Shown: positions 25,920-35,369 of the stretch, in pieces | Position numbering within the stretch: the stretch's first letter is position 1 | Layout: each line of letters opens with the position of its first letter | Source: an uncultured Eggerthella sp. | GTDB taxonomy: Bacteria > Actinomycetota > Coriobacteriia > Coriobacteriales > Eggerthellaceae | Length of the DNA: 64,000 nucleotides | Reading direction: 5' to 3' | NCBI GenBank assembly: GCA_937998355.1 | Contig: CALLDI010000010.1 | Location: 62,001 to 126,000 of the forward strand | Position numbers and translations under genes: made by a program | The notes under the pieces: model-generated | Database searches by the model: none | What the model was told of the DNA's origin: nothing | Seen by the model: only the letters and a program-made list of their open reading frames with translations

Positions 25920-26375
25920 ATGAAGGTCGTTCTCGATACGAATATCCTTTTGGACTACTTGCTCGATCGCAAGCCTTTCAGCGCACCTGCCCGCACTATC
26001 ATGGAACTCGGGTATCTGAAAGAGCTCGAACTTTGGATCAGCATGTCGCAGGTGACCGACCTCATCTACTTCATCACCGATGGCGGCAGATCTTCGTTGG
26101 CGGAATACGCGCAGCACGTCATGACCGCATTGCGCAAGTTCATCCATCCCTACGCGATCGACGAATCAGACTACGACGCGGTCGCGAAATGTACCTGGAC
26201 CGACCTCGAAGATGCCTTCATCCACCAAGTCGCGCTGAACACGAGGGCTGATGCCATCATCACGCGTGACAAAGCAGGATTCGATCGATCGAGCATCAAG
26301 GTGTTCGATTGCGAAGAACTGCTCGCTCATCTGGAAGAGGAGCACGGGCTCGTTTACGAGATGGTCGAGTTCTAG
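25920..26375 (+). CDS. PIN-domain toxin (VapC-like ribonuclease)
   Basis: A 151-residue PIN nuclease. The first acidic residue is in VVLDTNILLDYLLDR. Further acidic positions are in TDLEDAFIHQVALN and ADAIITRDKAGF, matching the four-acid Mg2+ site. ATG 25920 follows the antitoxin stop by 10 bp. PIN toxins cleave tRNA or rRNA. Its partner is RelB-like rather than VapB-like, a mixed pairing known for some PIN_3-type systems. It is followed closely by the convergent adhesin gene. Confidence 0.88.
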   Translation: MKVVLDTNILLDYLLDRKPFSAPARTIMELGYLKELELWISMSQVTDLIYFITDGGRSSLAEYAQHVMTALRKFIHPYAIDESDYDAVAKCTWTDLEDAFIHQVALNTRADAIITRDKAGFDRSSIKVFDCEELLAHLEEEHGLVYEMVEF

Positions 26376-26399
26376 CTGGGCGGTTAACTCGAGCGCACC

Positions 26400-29300
26400 T
26401 TACTTCGCGTGCTTGCCGCCCGTGCGAGCAGCCGCAGCGGCTTGCGCGGCGGCGTAGCGGCGCGCGACCAGCGCACCTGCACCCGCCAGGATGCACAGCG
26501 CCACCAGCACCATCGGCACGGTGTCGCCCATCTTCTCGAGGAACGAGCCATCCCCGTCGCCGCTGCCGCTCTCGTCATCGCCGCCATCGCTACTATCTCC
26601 AGGACCATTCGGGTCATCCGGATCTTCCGAGCTGCCAGGATCATCGGGGTTCTCGGGCTCCTTCGGCTTATCCTGCGAGTTCACGAACGCCGCTTCATGC
26701 ACGACATCCTTTTGCACGCTACCCTCGATCGTTCCGCTGATCGGCGAGACGAACAAGCCGTCTTGGTTCGCATCGGTCTCGGTCACGCGATAGGTGTAGC
26801 CCTCAGGGATGCCCATCACTACCAGGTCCTCGTCGTGATGCAGCACGATCTCGTCACCACTGGCGATGTAGCCCGTGCGGTCGCGCCCATAGAAGTAGAA
26901 CTTCTGCGTGTCAGACAGTTCCTTACCGTCTTTATCCAACACGGTGAACTTGAAGTGGAACAGGCGCGTGTACTGGTCGTCGGTCAGCGTTTTGCCTTCC
27001 ACGGTCTTGCTGATCGACACGCTACCCGCCGCCGGCGCATTGTCGTCCTGATCGCTCACGATAACGGTATTGATCAGGCTGAACAAGCTGGTGATGTCCA
27101 TGTCGAGCAGGTCGTCGGCGTTCGCATCGGAATGCTCGGGATCGTTCGGATCGTCATGCGCATGCAGGTTCTGCTGAACGCGCGTACGCAAGTATCCGGT
27201 GTCGGTCACGAAGAACGGCTGGATGTTCTTTCCACCATCCGCATCGGACAGACCGTAATCGACCACGGCGTTCTGCCCGTAATGCAGGTTCATGTAGCGC
27301 GGAATCTGCGTCGATCCCGTGTCCTCCAGGTACACGTCCTCCCAATCCTTCAAGCCGAACGCACCGGAAGGCTGCGACTGCGCGAACGACGTGATGTCGC
27401 GCAGCGTGATGTTCACATCGCCTTCGGAGGCGTACTGCACCATCGTCTGGGTGAGCTTACCAACGCCCGCCGACACGCTCACGCCATCGTCAGCCGTGCC
27501 CGCGTCCGCATAGATCGAGTACACGCCCACCTTCACGGGGATGACAGTGTCGTTCAGGTCGCACCCGGCGGGCGCACCCGTCTCTTTCAGGTAATACGTG
27601 GCCGCACCCGTTTCGTAGGAAACATTCGGCCACGCGATATCGGCATAACCTTCCACCGACGCGTCATGGCTCTGGCGCGGCTCGAAGATGAGCATGCCAT
27701 CCGTGCCGTCGACCGTAGCTGTCTTACCTGCGGAAACGCGATTCGTATCGGCCTTCGCATCAGCCTCGGAAGCATAGAGCGCGAACTCGGCACCATTGCG
27801 CGCCACGCCATTCTGGTCGATCTTCGTCACGCGCAGCGAGCGCTGTTCGTTCGGGATGTAGAGCACGGTGCGGAAGTTGCGGATGAACTCGGAGATGTCG
27901 AGCGCGCTGTAGCCGCGGTTCGGCAGTTCGTTGGTGTAGGGATCGATCGTGCTGACCAAGGCCTCCACCGCATCACCCGGCTCGCCGCCATCGGTGTCCA
28001 CGGCCTCCATAGCCTTCTTGCCCAGCGCCTCGTAACGCTGCTCGGTACTCATCGCGCGCACGTCAGCCTCGGAAACGCCCAGCGCCTTCGCGAGCGCCGC
28101 AGGCTCGATGATGCCGTAGAACATGCGCATGTCGCCATCGGGGTTCGTGAGGATGTAGCGATCGGCGCGGCCGGGCAGGTTCACCAGCGTGCCGTTCAGG
28201 CGGCCCGTCTCGCTATCCCAATCAAGATGCCAGCCGGGCGTATGCTGCTGGTCGAGACCTTGGGTCGAGCGGTAGTTCTCCGCCGATTGCATGAGCGCCG
28301 CCGTCAGCGTGGCCGCGCGCGTGTTCTGCTTATACTGCGTGTAATCCACGTTCAGGTCGCCCTTGTGAACGGTCTTGAACCCGGTCAGGTTGTCGCCATA
28401 CATCGGGAACCACGAACGGTCGCTGTCGTAGCTCGTCTGCTTCAACATGGGAACCGCGACCACCAAGCCATACTGCTGCGACTCGATCGGGACGTGTGCG
28501 GTGGTGGCGCCACCCAACTCGTCGTCAGGGATCGGTGCGACCTCGCCGCCATCCTCGCCGATCTGACCATAGTAGACCGCGCCGGTATTGCCCGTTACGT
28601 AGCTGTTGAAGCTGGCGTACGCGCCCGACTGATAGCGGTTGTTCACGATCAGCATCGTATTGGCCGGATTGAAGCGGATCAGCAGGTCAGTGGGCACCGC
28701 CTTGTATCCCGGAGGCGCTTTCGTCTCGCGCAGGATGTAGAGCAATCCCTGGCTGCCGCCGTCATAACGATCGGAGAAGTTGAACGGCTCTTGTTCGCCG
28801 TCACGCGAAAGCTCGCCGCTGGTGAACTTGGCCTCGCCGTTCTGGTCGGTCACCACATGAGCGAGCGGCGCACCCACGGTGGACACCTGGTCGAGCGTGA
28901 CATCAGCCGCGTTCTCGGCGTTCGTGCCATCGGGAACGGTCACTTCGTACAGATCGAATTCAGCGCCAGCCAGCGGATTGCCGTTCTGGTCGACCTTCTT
29001 GATCTGCTGATAGAGCGCCGGCTGAAGGTTGAAGCGCACCTGCAGCGACGAATCGTAGTTGCCGCGCTCGAAGTAGAACATCTTGAGCGAATGCGACGTG
29101 TTGGAAGCGAAGGTGTTGCCGTTCCAGCGAATGCTCTCGGCCAGATGCGTGCCATTCTCCGCGTCGGCCGCCTCCACCATGGCCTTGATGGTGGTCTTGC
29201 GCGTGGGCGCCGCCTTCACGCTGTTACCCTCTGCATCGGTGGTGAATGCGGTACCCATCTCCACCTCGCCCGTCGCGAAGTTGATGGTGCCATAGAGTTC

Positions 29301-30959
29301 CGAATGGATGCCGCCCAGGTCGAGCACGAGTACGTCGTCGACGTAGACCCACAGGTCGTCGTCTCCCACGAACTCGAAGGTCATGTCGTTCGTGCCCACC
29401 TTGCCGTTGATGGGCTGGCGGAAGTTGGTCTCCATCGACATGCCCAGGTTGTGGTTCACCAGCGGCTTGCCCTCCGCGAGGTTGGATTTAGCGGGCTGCG
29501 CCTGCCCGTTGTTGTCGAGCGCACCGTTGGTGGCATAGATGTCGCTCACCAGTTTGCCGTTCTCCACCTTGAACACCTGTTCACCGGTGTTGAATGGAAA
29601 GAAGTTGCCGATGCTGCCCGTGCCGTCCGTACGGATGCCCGCAGGCGCGTCGTAGAGGATGAAGCTGTTCGCCGGGATGGTTGAGCCGTCGCGGCCCTGC
29701 ACCTCGGTGTCGGTGTACTGCGCGAAGTTCTTGCGCATGTTGTAGTAGTAATAGCCCTGGTCATCGAGCTGGAAGAGGCCCTTCACGTCCGTGTGGGTCT
29801 CGCTGCGGCCCGGCGTTCTGCCTGCAGCGGCGCTGGTGTCGAAGAGGTAGGCGAGCGACGTGTCGCCATCCCACTGGTTCTGAACCGCGTCGGATACGTT
29901 CTTGCCGCCCGCGTTGCCGAAGCACGGCTGGCCGTTGCTCCACTGCGCGTTCACGCGCATGGCCTTGGAGTACAGCGGAGGGTTGCTGTTATAGCCGCCC
30001 ACCAGGGGCCACACGTCGAAATCGCCCGCGGCTCCGTCGTTATCCACATCGCTGTAGCCGGTCACTTCCATGCTCGTGGTGGAAAGCTGCGGGAAGCCAT
30101 CGTCGCCGAGCGTGGGCGCCACGATGTTCTGGAATCCCGGGTTCTGCTTCGCGAAATCGCCCATGCCCGAGCCGGAGCCCGCGTTCCAGTAGCCCATGTT
30201 GTTGTTCATGCCGTGGCCGAACAGGAGCAGATGATGCGTGTTGATGTTCGGCGCCGCATCGGTGCCGAGCCAGTTGGCAGGCGACGTGGCGTTGTACTGC
30301 TCGTCGTTGCCATTAGCGTTCTTGAACGAGGTGTAGTCGAAGAGGTTGACCGTGGTGTTCGCGGGGTTGAGGCCGGTGAAGCGATTCTCGACGAGCACTT
30401 CCATCTGCGCTGGGTCGCTCGTGTTGATGCTGGTGGTGACGATCTGGGAATTGTCGAGCGTATCGGGCTGCATCTCGGCCGCCGGCGCGATCATGCCGTA
30501 GCCGTCTTGCACTTCATAGGGGTTAGAGCGATCGGTGGTGTCGACCAGCTGATCGAAGGAGGAGTTCGTAGAAGAGGCGCTGCTCGAGCCGTCGCTTGCG
30601 GTGTCGCTCGAGTTGTCGCCAGAGTTGTCGCCCGAGGTGCCCGCGCCCTGCCCATTCGTCGTACCCTGCCCGTTGGTGGACGAGGAGCTGCTCGGTGCGC
30701 CAGAACCATTCGCAGCGCCCGCGCCCTGCCCATTCGCAGACGAGGAGTCCGAACCTCCTGACACGACGTTGCCATTCGCATCGACATTCTCGATGGTGGT
30801 CGTGGTGTTCTTGGGTTCGTCGGCATATGAGAGCGAGGGGGTGCCGGCGGCCGGAAGCGAGAGCGCTATGGCCAGGATGACGGCGACGGAACAGGTGAAG
30901 AGCTTGTTCGCTGCCTGCTTGGTGTGTTGGAGTGTTGCGTTCGGAAGCAGTCGTTTCAT
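26400..30959 (-). CDS. Giant surface adhesin with fibro-slime, SpaA and FctA-like domains
   Basis: A 1519-residue exported protein. The signal peptide spans about residues 1-46. A Ser/Gly/Asn-rich stalk (50-140) is followed by a fibro-slime/PA14-like module (about 380-560, FEFVGDDDLWVYVDDVLVLDLGGIHSE). The first SpaA/Cna-B domain (KKVDQNGNPLAGAEFDLYE to LRETKAPPGYKA) and a second (LRVTKIDQNGVARNGAEFALY to YLKETGAPAGC) have Lys/Glu positions suited to isopeptide bonds. An FctA-like domain (VSISKTVEGKTLTDDQYTRLFHFKFTV) leads to a Pro/Asp stalk, LEKMGDTVP and a membrane helix. The anchor motif is atypical for sortase. ATG 30959 has GGGAAC upstream. Confidence 0.88.
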   Translation of the reverse strand: MKRLLPNATLQHTKQAANKLFTCSVAVILAIALSLPAAGTPSLSYADEPKNTTTTIENVDANGNVVSGGSDSSSANGQGAGAANGSGAPSSSSSTNGQGTTNGQGAGTSGDNSGDNSSDTASDGSSSASSTNSSFDQLVDTTDRSNPYEVQDGYGMIAPAAEMQPDTLDNSQIVTTSINTSDPAQMEVLVENRFTGLNPANTTVNLFDYTSFKNANGNDEQYNATSPANWLGTDAAPNINTHHLLLFGHGMNNNMGYWNAGSGSGMGDFAKQNPGFQNIVAPTLGDDGFPQLSTTSMEVTGYSDVDNDGAAGDFDVWPLVGGYNSNPPLYSKAMRVNAQWSNGQPCFGNAGGKNVSDAVQNQWDGDTSLAYLFDTSAAAGRTPGRSETHTDVKGLFQLDDQGYYYYNMRKNFAQYTDTEVQGRDGSTIPANSFILYDAPAGIRTDGTGSIGNFFPFNTGEQVFKVENGKLVSDIYATNGALDNNGQAQPAKSNLAEGKPLVNHNLGMSMETNFRQPINGKVGTNDMTFEFVGDDDLWVYVDDVLVLDLGGIHSELYGTINFATGEVEMGTAFTTDAEGNSVKAAPTRKTTIKAMVEAADAENGTHLAESIRWNGNTFASNTSHSLKMFYFERGNYDSSLQVRFNLQPALYQQIKKVDQNGNPLAGAEFDLYEVTVPDGTNAENAADVTLDQVSTVGAPLAHVVTDQNGEAKFTSGELSRDGEQEPFNFSDRYDGGSQGLLYILRETKAPPGYKAVPTDLLIRFNPANTMLIVNNRYQSGAYASFNSYVTGNTGAVYYGQIGEDGGEVAPIPDDELGGATTAHVPIESQQYGLVVAVPMLKQTSYDSDRSWFPMYGDNLTGFKTVHKGDLNVDYTQYKQNTRAATLTAALMQSAENYRSTQGLDQQHTPGWHLDWDSETGRLNGTLVNLPGRADRYILTNPDGDMRMFYGIIEPAALAKALGVSEADVRAMSTEQRYEALGKKAMEAVDTDGGEPGDAVEALVSTIDPYTNELPNRGYSALDISEFIRNFRTVLYIPNEQRSLRVTKIDQNGVARNGAEFALYASEADAKADTNRVSAGKTATVDGTDGMLIFEPRQSHDASVEGYADIAWPNVSYETGAATYYLKETGAPAGCDLNDTVIPVKVGVYSIYADAGTADDGVSVSAGVGKLTQTMVQYASEGDVNITLRDITSFAQSQPSGAFGLKDWEDVYLEDTGSTQIPRYMNLHYGQNAVVDYGLSDADGGKNIQPFFVTDTGYLRTRVQQNLHAHDDPNDPEHSDANADDLLDMDITSLFSLINTVIVSDQDDNAPAAGSVSISKTVEGKTLTDDQYTRLFHFKFTVLDKDGKELSDTQKFYFYGRDRTGYIASGDEIVLHHDEDLVVMGIPEGYTYRVTETDANQDGLFVSPISGTIEGSVQKDVVHEAAFVNSQDKPKEPENPDDPGSSEDPDDPNGPGDSSDGGDDESGSGDGDGSFLEKMGDTVPMVLVALCILAGAGALVARRYAAAQAAAAARTGGKHAK

Positions 30960-31501
30960 GGGCGTTCCCTATTCGATTATGCGGCTCTGGGGGCGTGAAG
31001 CACAGAATGCCCCCAATCTGTCAATAGTTTAATACTACTTTCCATGCTTGAACAGCGCTTACCCGCAAAAACCTCCCGAGCGGAGACCCGCCTACCGCCC
31101 TCGAACAGCTGTTGCGATCCTGCGCCCAGGTGGACGTCGCGATCCCGCGCTCAGGCGGTCATCACGAGCTCGCGATCGGGCAGGCATCGCGGTCCCTCAT
31201 TCGAGCAGTCGCCACAATCCAGCTCTCGAGCAGTTGTTGCGGTCTCGACCTCAGGCAGGCTAAATGCTATTTTGTGGCAGAAAATTACGCTTTTCGCATC
31301 GGCAACCATCGCCCGTTCGGTATCGATAGTCCAAAATACCTGTTCAGCTTTTTTAGATCGATCGGCAACACTCGCATCTCTTGCTTCCGAAGAGTCCAAA
31401 GCTGCATTTTCGCTACGAAAAACGGAGATTTGTGCCGGAAATCCCAAATCAGCCTGTCGAGAGCGCTCCTCCCGGCCACGCGCAACGTATATGGGAACAC
31501 C
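30960..31501. other. Gene-free region upstream of the giant adhesin
   Basis: It holds the adhesin leader with a GGGGGC...GCCCCC hairpin and TTGACA on the minus strand about 60 bp before the start, but no matching -10 that I trust. From about 31060 to 31260 there are degenerate repeats (TCGAACAGCTGTTGCGATC versus TCGAGCAGTTGTTGCGGTC). From 31260 to 31470 the DNA is AT-richer, with no gene or known element. Confidence 0.45.
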
Positions 31502-31600
31502 TTCGACCATACGGGTCGCACCTGAAGGGGCACCCTCGACCATACGGATTGCGTCTGGAGAGACACTCTCAACCGTACGATTCGCATCTGAGAGTGGGAT
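31502..31600. repeat. 33-bp tandem repeat, three units
   Basis: TCGACCATACGGGTCGCACC, TCGACCATACGGATTGCGTC and TCAACCGTACGATTCGCATC start at 31503, 31536 and 31569, exactly 33 bp apart. The array ends at the stop codon of the MFS efflux gene. Confidence 0.75.
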
Positions 31601-31606
31601 CGAACG

Positions 31607-32950
31607 CTACCTCAGTGCGCGAAGGCCGCGCGAGCACATCGCCCAGATGGTCACCACGATCCAACACCCGCCCAGGATGAGCGCGCCGATGCCGACGCCC
31701 GCCACCTCGACCACCGCCGATGTCGCGAACACCGCCACAGGCGCCGCCACCAGCACGATGGCGTTCTGCGTGCCGAGCGCCGTGCCACGCCGCTCGGGCG
31801 GTAGGCCGTCGAAGACGATGAAGCCCATGAGCGCAGAGGCGGGGCCCGCGCAGAAGCCGAGCAGCACCGACACCGCCAGCATGACGGGGAACGGCGGCAG
31901 CAGAGCGAGGCCGATCACGCCGACGCCCATGCCCACGAGTGAAGCCATCATCCACGCGCGCTTGCTCAGCTTCAGCGCGAGCGCCGTGTAGACGAGCGAG
32001 CCGACCAACAGGCCGCCCGCCATCGCGGAGAGCACGTAGCCCAGGTTCGCAGGCTCAGCGATGGCTGTGAAATGCACGGGCAGCACGAGGCCCTGGAAGC
32101 TGCCGAGCACCATGATGATGCCGAGGCCGAGCAGCACCGAGGCGCGCAGGAGGGCGCTCTCTTTGAAGAGCGTCCGCCAGCCGTCGACGAACGAAGCGCG
32201 CACGAGCTCGAACACGCCTTTCGGGGTGCGGCGGGCGTCGTCACGCGGGATCGTGCCGAGCGAGCGCGGCAGCGTGATGGTGACGAGCGCGGCCAGACAT
32301 GAGAGCGCTGCGGTGACCCAGAGGGCGGAGCTGTCGGAGCCGAAGCCGATCAGCAGCGCCGCGAGCGCCGGGCCGATAATGGTGACGAGCGATTCGAGCG
32401 ACTGGTTGATGCCGAGGTAGCGCTGCAGGTCGACACCATCGTGCTTCACCACTTCGGGCACGAGCGTGTCGCGGGCGGTCATGCCGGGGATGTCGCCGAC
32501 CGCGCCGAGCAGACCCAGGATGACGAACCAACCGAAGTCGAGACCCCAGACGATGTCGACGATCGGCAGCAGCGCGACGCTGGCCGCGGACACGAAGTCC
32601 GAGACGATGGAGACGTCGCGGCGGTTGATGCGATCGAGCAGCGCGCCGCCCACCAGGCCCACCACCATCTGCGGCACCGCACAGATGAGCGCGAGCGTGC
32701 CGGCCGCCAGCGCATCACCGGTGCGCGCGAGCAGGATGAGCGGGATGACCACGCCCGCCACCGAATTGCCGAGCAGCGAGAGCGCGCTCGAGGCGGTGAA
32801 GCGGATCGTGGCGAAGGGAAGCTTCTTCGGCTTGCGCGGATCGCCCGCGGAGTCGGCACTCGGCGCGCGCGTAATTACGTCTTGCGTGGTCTCGGCGCTC
32901 GTCACGCGCGCCGCACTATCGCATTCAGGCTGGTCGATCGTGGTGTTCAT
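31607..32950 (-). CDS. MFS efflux transporter (macrolide-efflux-like, MerR-regulated)
   Basis: A 447-residue DHA3-like exporter. FTASSALSLLGNSVAGVVIPLILL is the first helix. The loop LLDRINRRDVSIVSDF follows helix 2, and LGINQSLESLVTIIGPALAALLIGF is typical of macrolide-efflux relatives. About twelve hydrophobic segments are present. ATG 32950 has GAGGAT upstream; a longer frame exists but lacks a ribosome site. The MerR gene lies directly upstream on the same strand, with a MerR-type promoter in the 199-bp gap, so induction by an exported drug or metabolite is likely. Confidence 0.87.
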   Translation of the reverse strand: MNTTIDQPECDSAARVTSAETTQDVITRAPSADSAGDPRKPKKLPFATIRFTASSALSLLGNSVAGVVIPLILLARTGDALAAGTLALICAVPQMVVGLVGGALLDRINRRDVSIVSDFVSAASVALLPIVDIVWGLDFGWFVILGLLGAVGDIPGMTARDTLVPEVVKHDGVDLQRYLGINQSLESLVTIIGPALAALLIGFGSDSSALWVTAALSCLAALVTITLPRSLGTIPRDDARRTPKGVFELVRASFVDGWRTLFKESALLRASVLLGLGIIMVLGSFQGLVLPVHFTAIAEPANLGYVLSAMAGGLLVGSLVYTALALKLSKRAWMMASLVGMGVGVIGLALLPPFPVMLAVSVLLGFCAGPASALMGFIVFDGLPPERRGTALGTQNAIVLVAAPVAVFATSAVVEVAGVGIGALILGGCWIVVTIWAMCSRGLRALR

Positions 32951-33023
32951 AGTGCATCCTCGTTGGTTCGAGCGAGCGCCCCGGACCGTGTTCCGAGGCA
33001 TTCGAATGGAACGTATAAGATGC

Positions 33024-33054
33024 AGTTAAAACTATGACGTTACGTCGGAGTCAA
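33024..33054 (-). promoter_or_regulatory. MerR-type promoter of the efflux gene
   Basis: On the minus strand TTGACT (33049-33054) is separated by a long spacer of about 18-19 bp from a weak -10 near 33024-33030. The spacer contains the perfect dyad GACGT-T-ACGTC (33036-33046). Over-long spacers with a central dyad are the hallmark of MerR-activated promoters. Confidence 0.75.
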
Positions 33055-33149
33055 GCCGGTTTTGAGAGATTTCACCGTCCAAGACCAGTCAGCTCCCTAT
33101 CCATTCATCATGCAGCCCGAACGCGAGGCTGACACATGCATGAGGCCTC

Positions 33150-33941
33150 TTACGCGTTCGCCTTGGCGAGCGCGCGCATGCGGGCAGCGATGGCCTCCTC
33201 GATGCGATCGTTCACCTGCTTCTGCGCGGGATTCTGCGTCGCGTTCATCAGGTCGTCGAAGATCTTCCAAGCCGCATCGTCGCCTTCGCTCTTTGAGGGG
33301 TCGAAGCAGCTGAGCAGCGGCTCGAGCAACGCGAGTGCCTCTTCGACAAGTGCATCTTGCTCGCGTTCCGTCGCATCCGCGGGCAGCGAAGCGATGCGAG
33401 CATCGAGATCCTGCAGTTGTTCGAGCGTGCCGAGACGCTCCGCTTCCTGCGCGAAGTGGGCGAGCCGCTGCGCATCCTCCTCATCGTAGAGATGGCCCGC
33501 AAGAACGAGGGCTGCGCGGTCGCTCTCGCTCAGATCGCTCCAGTTCGCCCGCTCGCCGTCGCCATAGAAGAGCTTGAGCGCATGCGCGAAGTTCGCAGGC
33601 AGCGCAGGATCGAGGCGCTCTGCGCGAAGTCGCGCGATGGTGCGCCGTTGTTGCTGCAGCGCTTCTATCTTGCGTTCGAGTTCAGCATCGAGCGCCGCGA
33701 GCATCGCATCCTCGTTGGATTCGACGGCCACACCGCCCGCATCCATCTGCGCGATGTCGGCGAGCGAGAACCCCAAGGACGAGAGGCGCTTGATGCGCAG
33801 CACGCGCGCCACATCGAGCGCGCTGTAGTCGCGATACCCGTTCGCAGAGCGTGGCGGCTCTGGGAGCAGCCCCAGGTCATGATAGTGGCGCAACGTACGC
33901 ACGCTCACATCCGCCGCCTTGGCGACCTCATTGCTTCGCAC
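33150..33941 (-). CDS. MerR-family transcriptional regulator
   Basis: A 263-residue regulator. The winged-helix N-terminus MRSNEVAKAADVSVRTLRHYHDLGLLPEPPRSANGYRDYSALDVARVLRIKRL-like stretch (residues 1-55) is classic MerR and is followed by a coiled-coil dimer helix. The long C-terminal domain (about 110-263) is predicted helical and is presumably the ligand sensor. Its Ala/Glu-rich pattern resembles TipAL-type antibiotic-sensing domains, but this is uncertain. GTG 33941 has AGAGAGG upstream. It likely activates the adjacent MFS gene. Confidence 0.9.
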   Translation of the reverse strand: MRSNEVAKAADVSVRTLRHYHDLGLLPEPPRSANGYRDYSALDVARVLRIKRLSSLGFSLADIAQMDAGGVAVESNEDAMLAALDAELERKIEALQQQRRTIARLRAERLDPALPANFAHALKLFYGDGERANWSDLSESDRAALVLAGHLYDEEDAQRLAHFAQEAERLGTLEQLQDLDARIASLPADATEREQDALVEEALALLEPLLSCFDPSKSEGDDAAWKIFDDLMNATQNPAQKQVNDRIEEAIAARMRALAKANA

Positions 33942-34050
33942 CGCTCCCCCTCTCTTGCATGTTCTTTCTCCGCATCATCCCATGGTACCGCATCTCACAT
34001 TGTCGCCTATCAAAGTGAGGTGCGAAGCTAGGCAGCGAGCAAGATACGGC

Positions 34051-34249
34051 TCTGCAGTGAAAACTCGATTTTTTGCAGCGAATTTGCGTTCGTATGCACA
34101 CCTAACTCTTCACGATGAATTCTGAACTGGGGTTTTAAGCTTTCAATGCACAGCAAGCCCTATTCTTCTTCCAAAATAGCCTCGAAATGCTCTTATTTGT
34201 GCGTGCGAGCGCAAATTCGTAGCAAAAATCACCCGAAACCCTGCAAAAC
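34051..34249. repeat. Terminal-inverted-repeat intergenic element, copy C
   Basis: The left arm has TTTTTTGCAGCGAATTTGCG followed by TTCGTATGCACA. The right arm has TTTGTGCGTGCGAGCGC followed by AAATTCGTAGCAAAAATC and CCTGCAAAAC. The centre has GAACTGGGGTTTTAAGC (34123-34140). CTGCAAAACTGCTTGAAA at the right end recurs at 60480. Confidence 0.8.
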
Positions 34250-34376
34250 TGCTTGAAACTCTGCAGAAGCGCTTGAACGGCTGTCAAGAATCGCGATAGA
34301 GAAGCGCGCGAAGCTATGAACTCTCCGTAAAGCGCATTCGGGATGCCGCGCGAATCGTTTCAACTACCACAAAGCG
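34250..34376. other. Spacer between element C and the fibre-operon terminator
   Basis: No gene or site seen, apart from the continuation of the element flank (GCTTGAAACTCTGCAGAAGC). The stretch 33942-34050 on the other side of the element likewise shows only the MerR gene's upstream region. Confidence 0.35.
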
Positions 34377-34408
34377 AAAGAGGCCGGATCCTTCGATCCA
34401 GCCTCTTT
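34377..34408 (-). terminator. Intrinsic terminator of the surface-fibre operon
   Basis: AAAGAGGC and GCCTCTTT (34377-34384 and 34401-34408) form the outer stem and GGATC/GATCC the inner stem around a TTC-type loop. U-rich tails on both strands suggest it works in both directions. Confidence 0.75.
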
Positions 34409-34469
34409 CTTCTCCGGACCCGCCTACCAAGCAAAGCGGGGATCATCCCTTCATTCAGACACGAGCAGC

Positions 34470-35369
34470 CTACGCGTCTTGCTTCGCCGAGCGATTCCTC
34501 ACGACCACGAGCGCGATGAGCGCGATGATAGCTGCGGCGACCAGCACGCCGAACACCCAAGGAAGGATGCTCGCGACACTGAAGCCATTCGAGTCTTCCT
34601 GGCCGATGTTAGCGAGCGGGTTAGCCTCATCGTCGATGTCGACGAGCTCAGCAGGGCCAGCTTCGAGGCCTTCTTCGACGCCTTCGCCTTCAGCGGCCGC
34701 ACCTTCCTCGTCCGCAGCTTGCTCATCATCTGCCGCCGCATCGTCCGCAGCAGAGCCATCGCCTTCGCTACCCGCAGCAGCCGGCGCATACACGAACGTG
34801 AAGACGTTCGCGGCTTCATTCTTCGACAGCGTGCCGGTCATGTTCAGCGCGTTCTGAGGCTCATAACCTTCGATGTACTGATACGCGACGACTGGTTTGT
34901 CGCCCACATTGCCCTGGAACGTCTGCGTCTCCAGAAGTTCGTTACCATCGGCATCAACATACTTCACGGTGTAGTTGGTCTGGTCCTTCTTCAAGCCGTA
35001 TGCGACCACATACTGCGTGTTCTCTTTCACGATGAAGTTCGGAGGCGCAACAGAAGAATCGTCATGACCCGCCAGGCGCACGCCCTTCACGTAATAGCGA
35101 TCGTCAGGAAGTGCGATGTCGTACTTCGTCCAATCGACCGTGGCGGAATCGCCATAGCCATACGTACCGACGACCACAGAATCTTTGCCGTCGATCTGGC
35201 CGTTGCCCGCATAGAGCGTGACCGTGTATTCATACTCGTCCGCATAGGCGTCTTCAGCGACGATCGATGACGCAGCAAAGCCGACCAGCGTTGCCAACAC
35301 TGCCGCACAGGCGAATGCGAGGATCTTATTGAGGGAGGACTGAGCGCCCTCTACCATGGTGCGCATCAT
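34470..35369 (-). CDS. Surface protein with MucBP-like domain, last gene of fibre operon
   Basis: A 299-residue exported protein. The signal peptide (ILAFACAAVLATLVGFAASSIVAEDAYA) is followed by two beta modules ending at about residue 195 (NYTVKYVDADGNELLETQTFQG to YIEGYEPQ is MucBP-like). An Asp/Glu/Ala stalk precedes LANIGQED, a membrane helix (ILPWVFGVLVAAAIIALIALVVV) and RNRSAK. LANIG may be a degenerate sorting motif. The start overlaps the upstream stop by 4 bp (ATGA), so translation is coupled. It probably caps or anchors the fibre made by upstream genes. Confidence 0.8.
   Translation of the reverse strand: MMRTMVEGAQSSLNKILAFACAAVLATLVGFAASSIVAEDAYADEYEYTVTLYAGNGQIDGKDSVVVGTYGYGDSATVDWTKYDIALPDDRYYVKGVRLAGHDDSSVAPPNFIVKENTQYVVAYGLKKDQTNYTVKYVDADGNELLETQTFQGNVGDKPVVAYQYIEGYEPQNALNMTGTLSKNEAANVFTFVYAPAAAGSEGDGSAADDAAADDEQAADEEGAAAEGEGVEEGLEAGPAELVDIDDEANPLANIGQEDSNGFSVASILPWVFGVLVAAAIIALIALVVVRNRSAKQDA

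Noticed and set aside
26409..29684. A 1091-codon open frame antisense to the giant adhesin
   Set aside because: It is a shadow frame with no domain signal; the adhesin has signal peptide, domains and anchor.
30960..31040. TTGACA as -35 of the adhesin promoter
   Set aside because: No acceptable -10 at 16-18 bp; only mentioned in the gap description.
31044..31991. Open frame on the plus strand in the gap upstream of the adhesin
   Set aside because: It runs through repeats into the antisense of the MFS gene and has no ribosome site or protein-like pattern.
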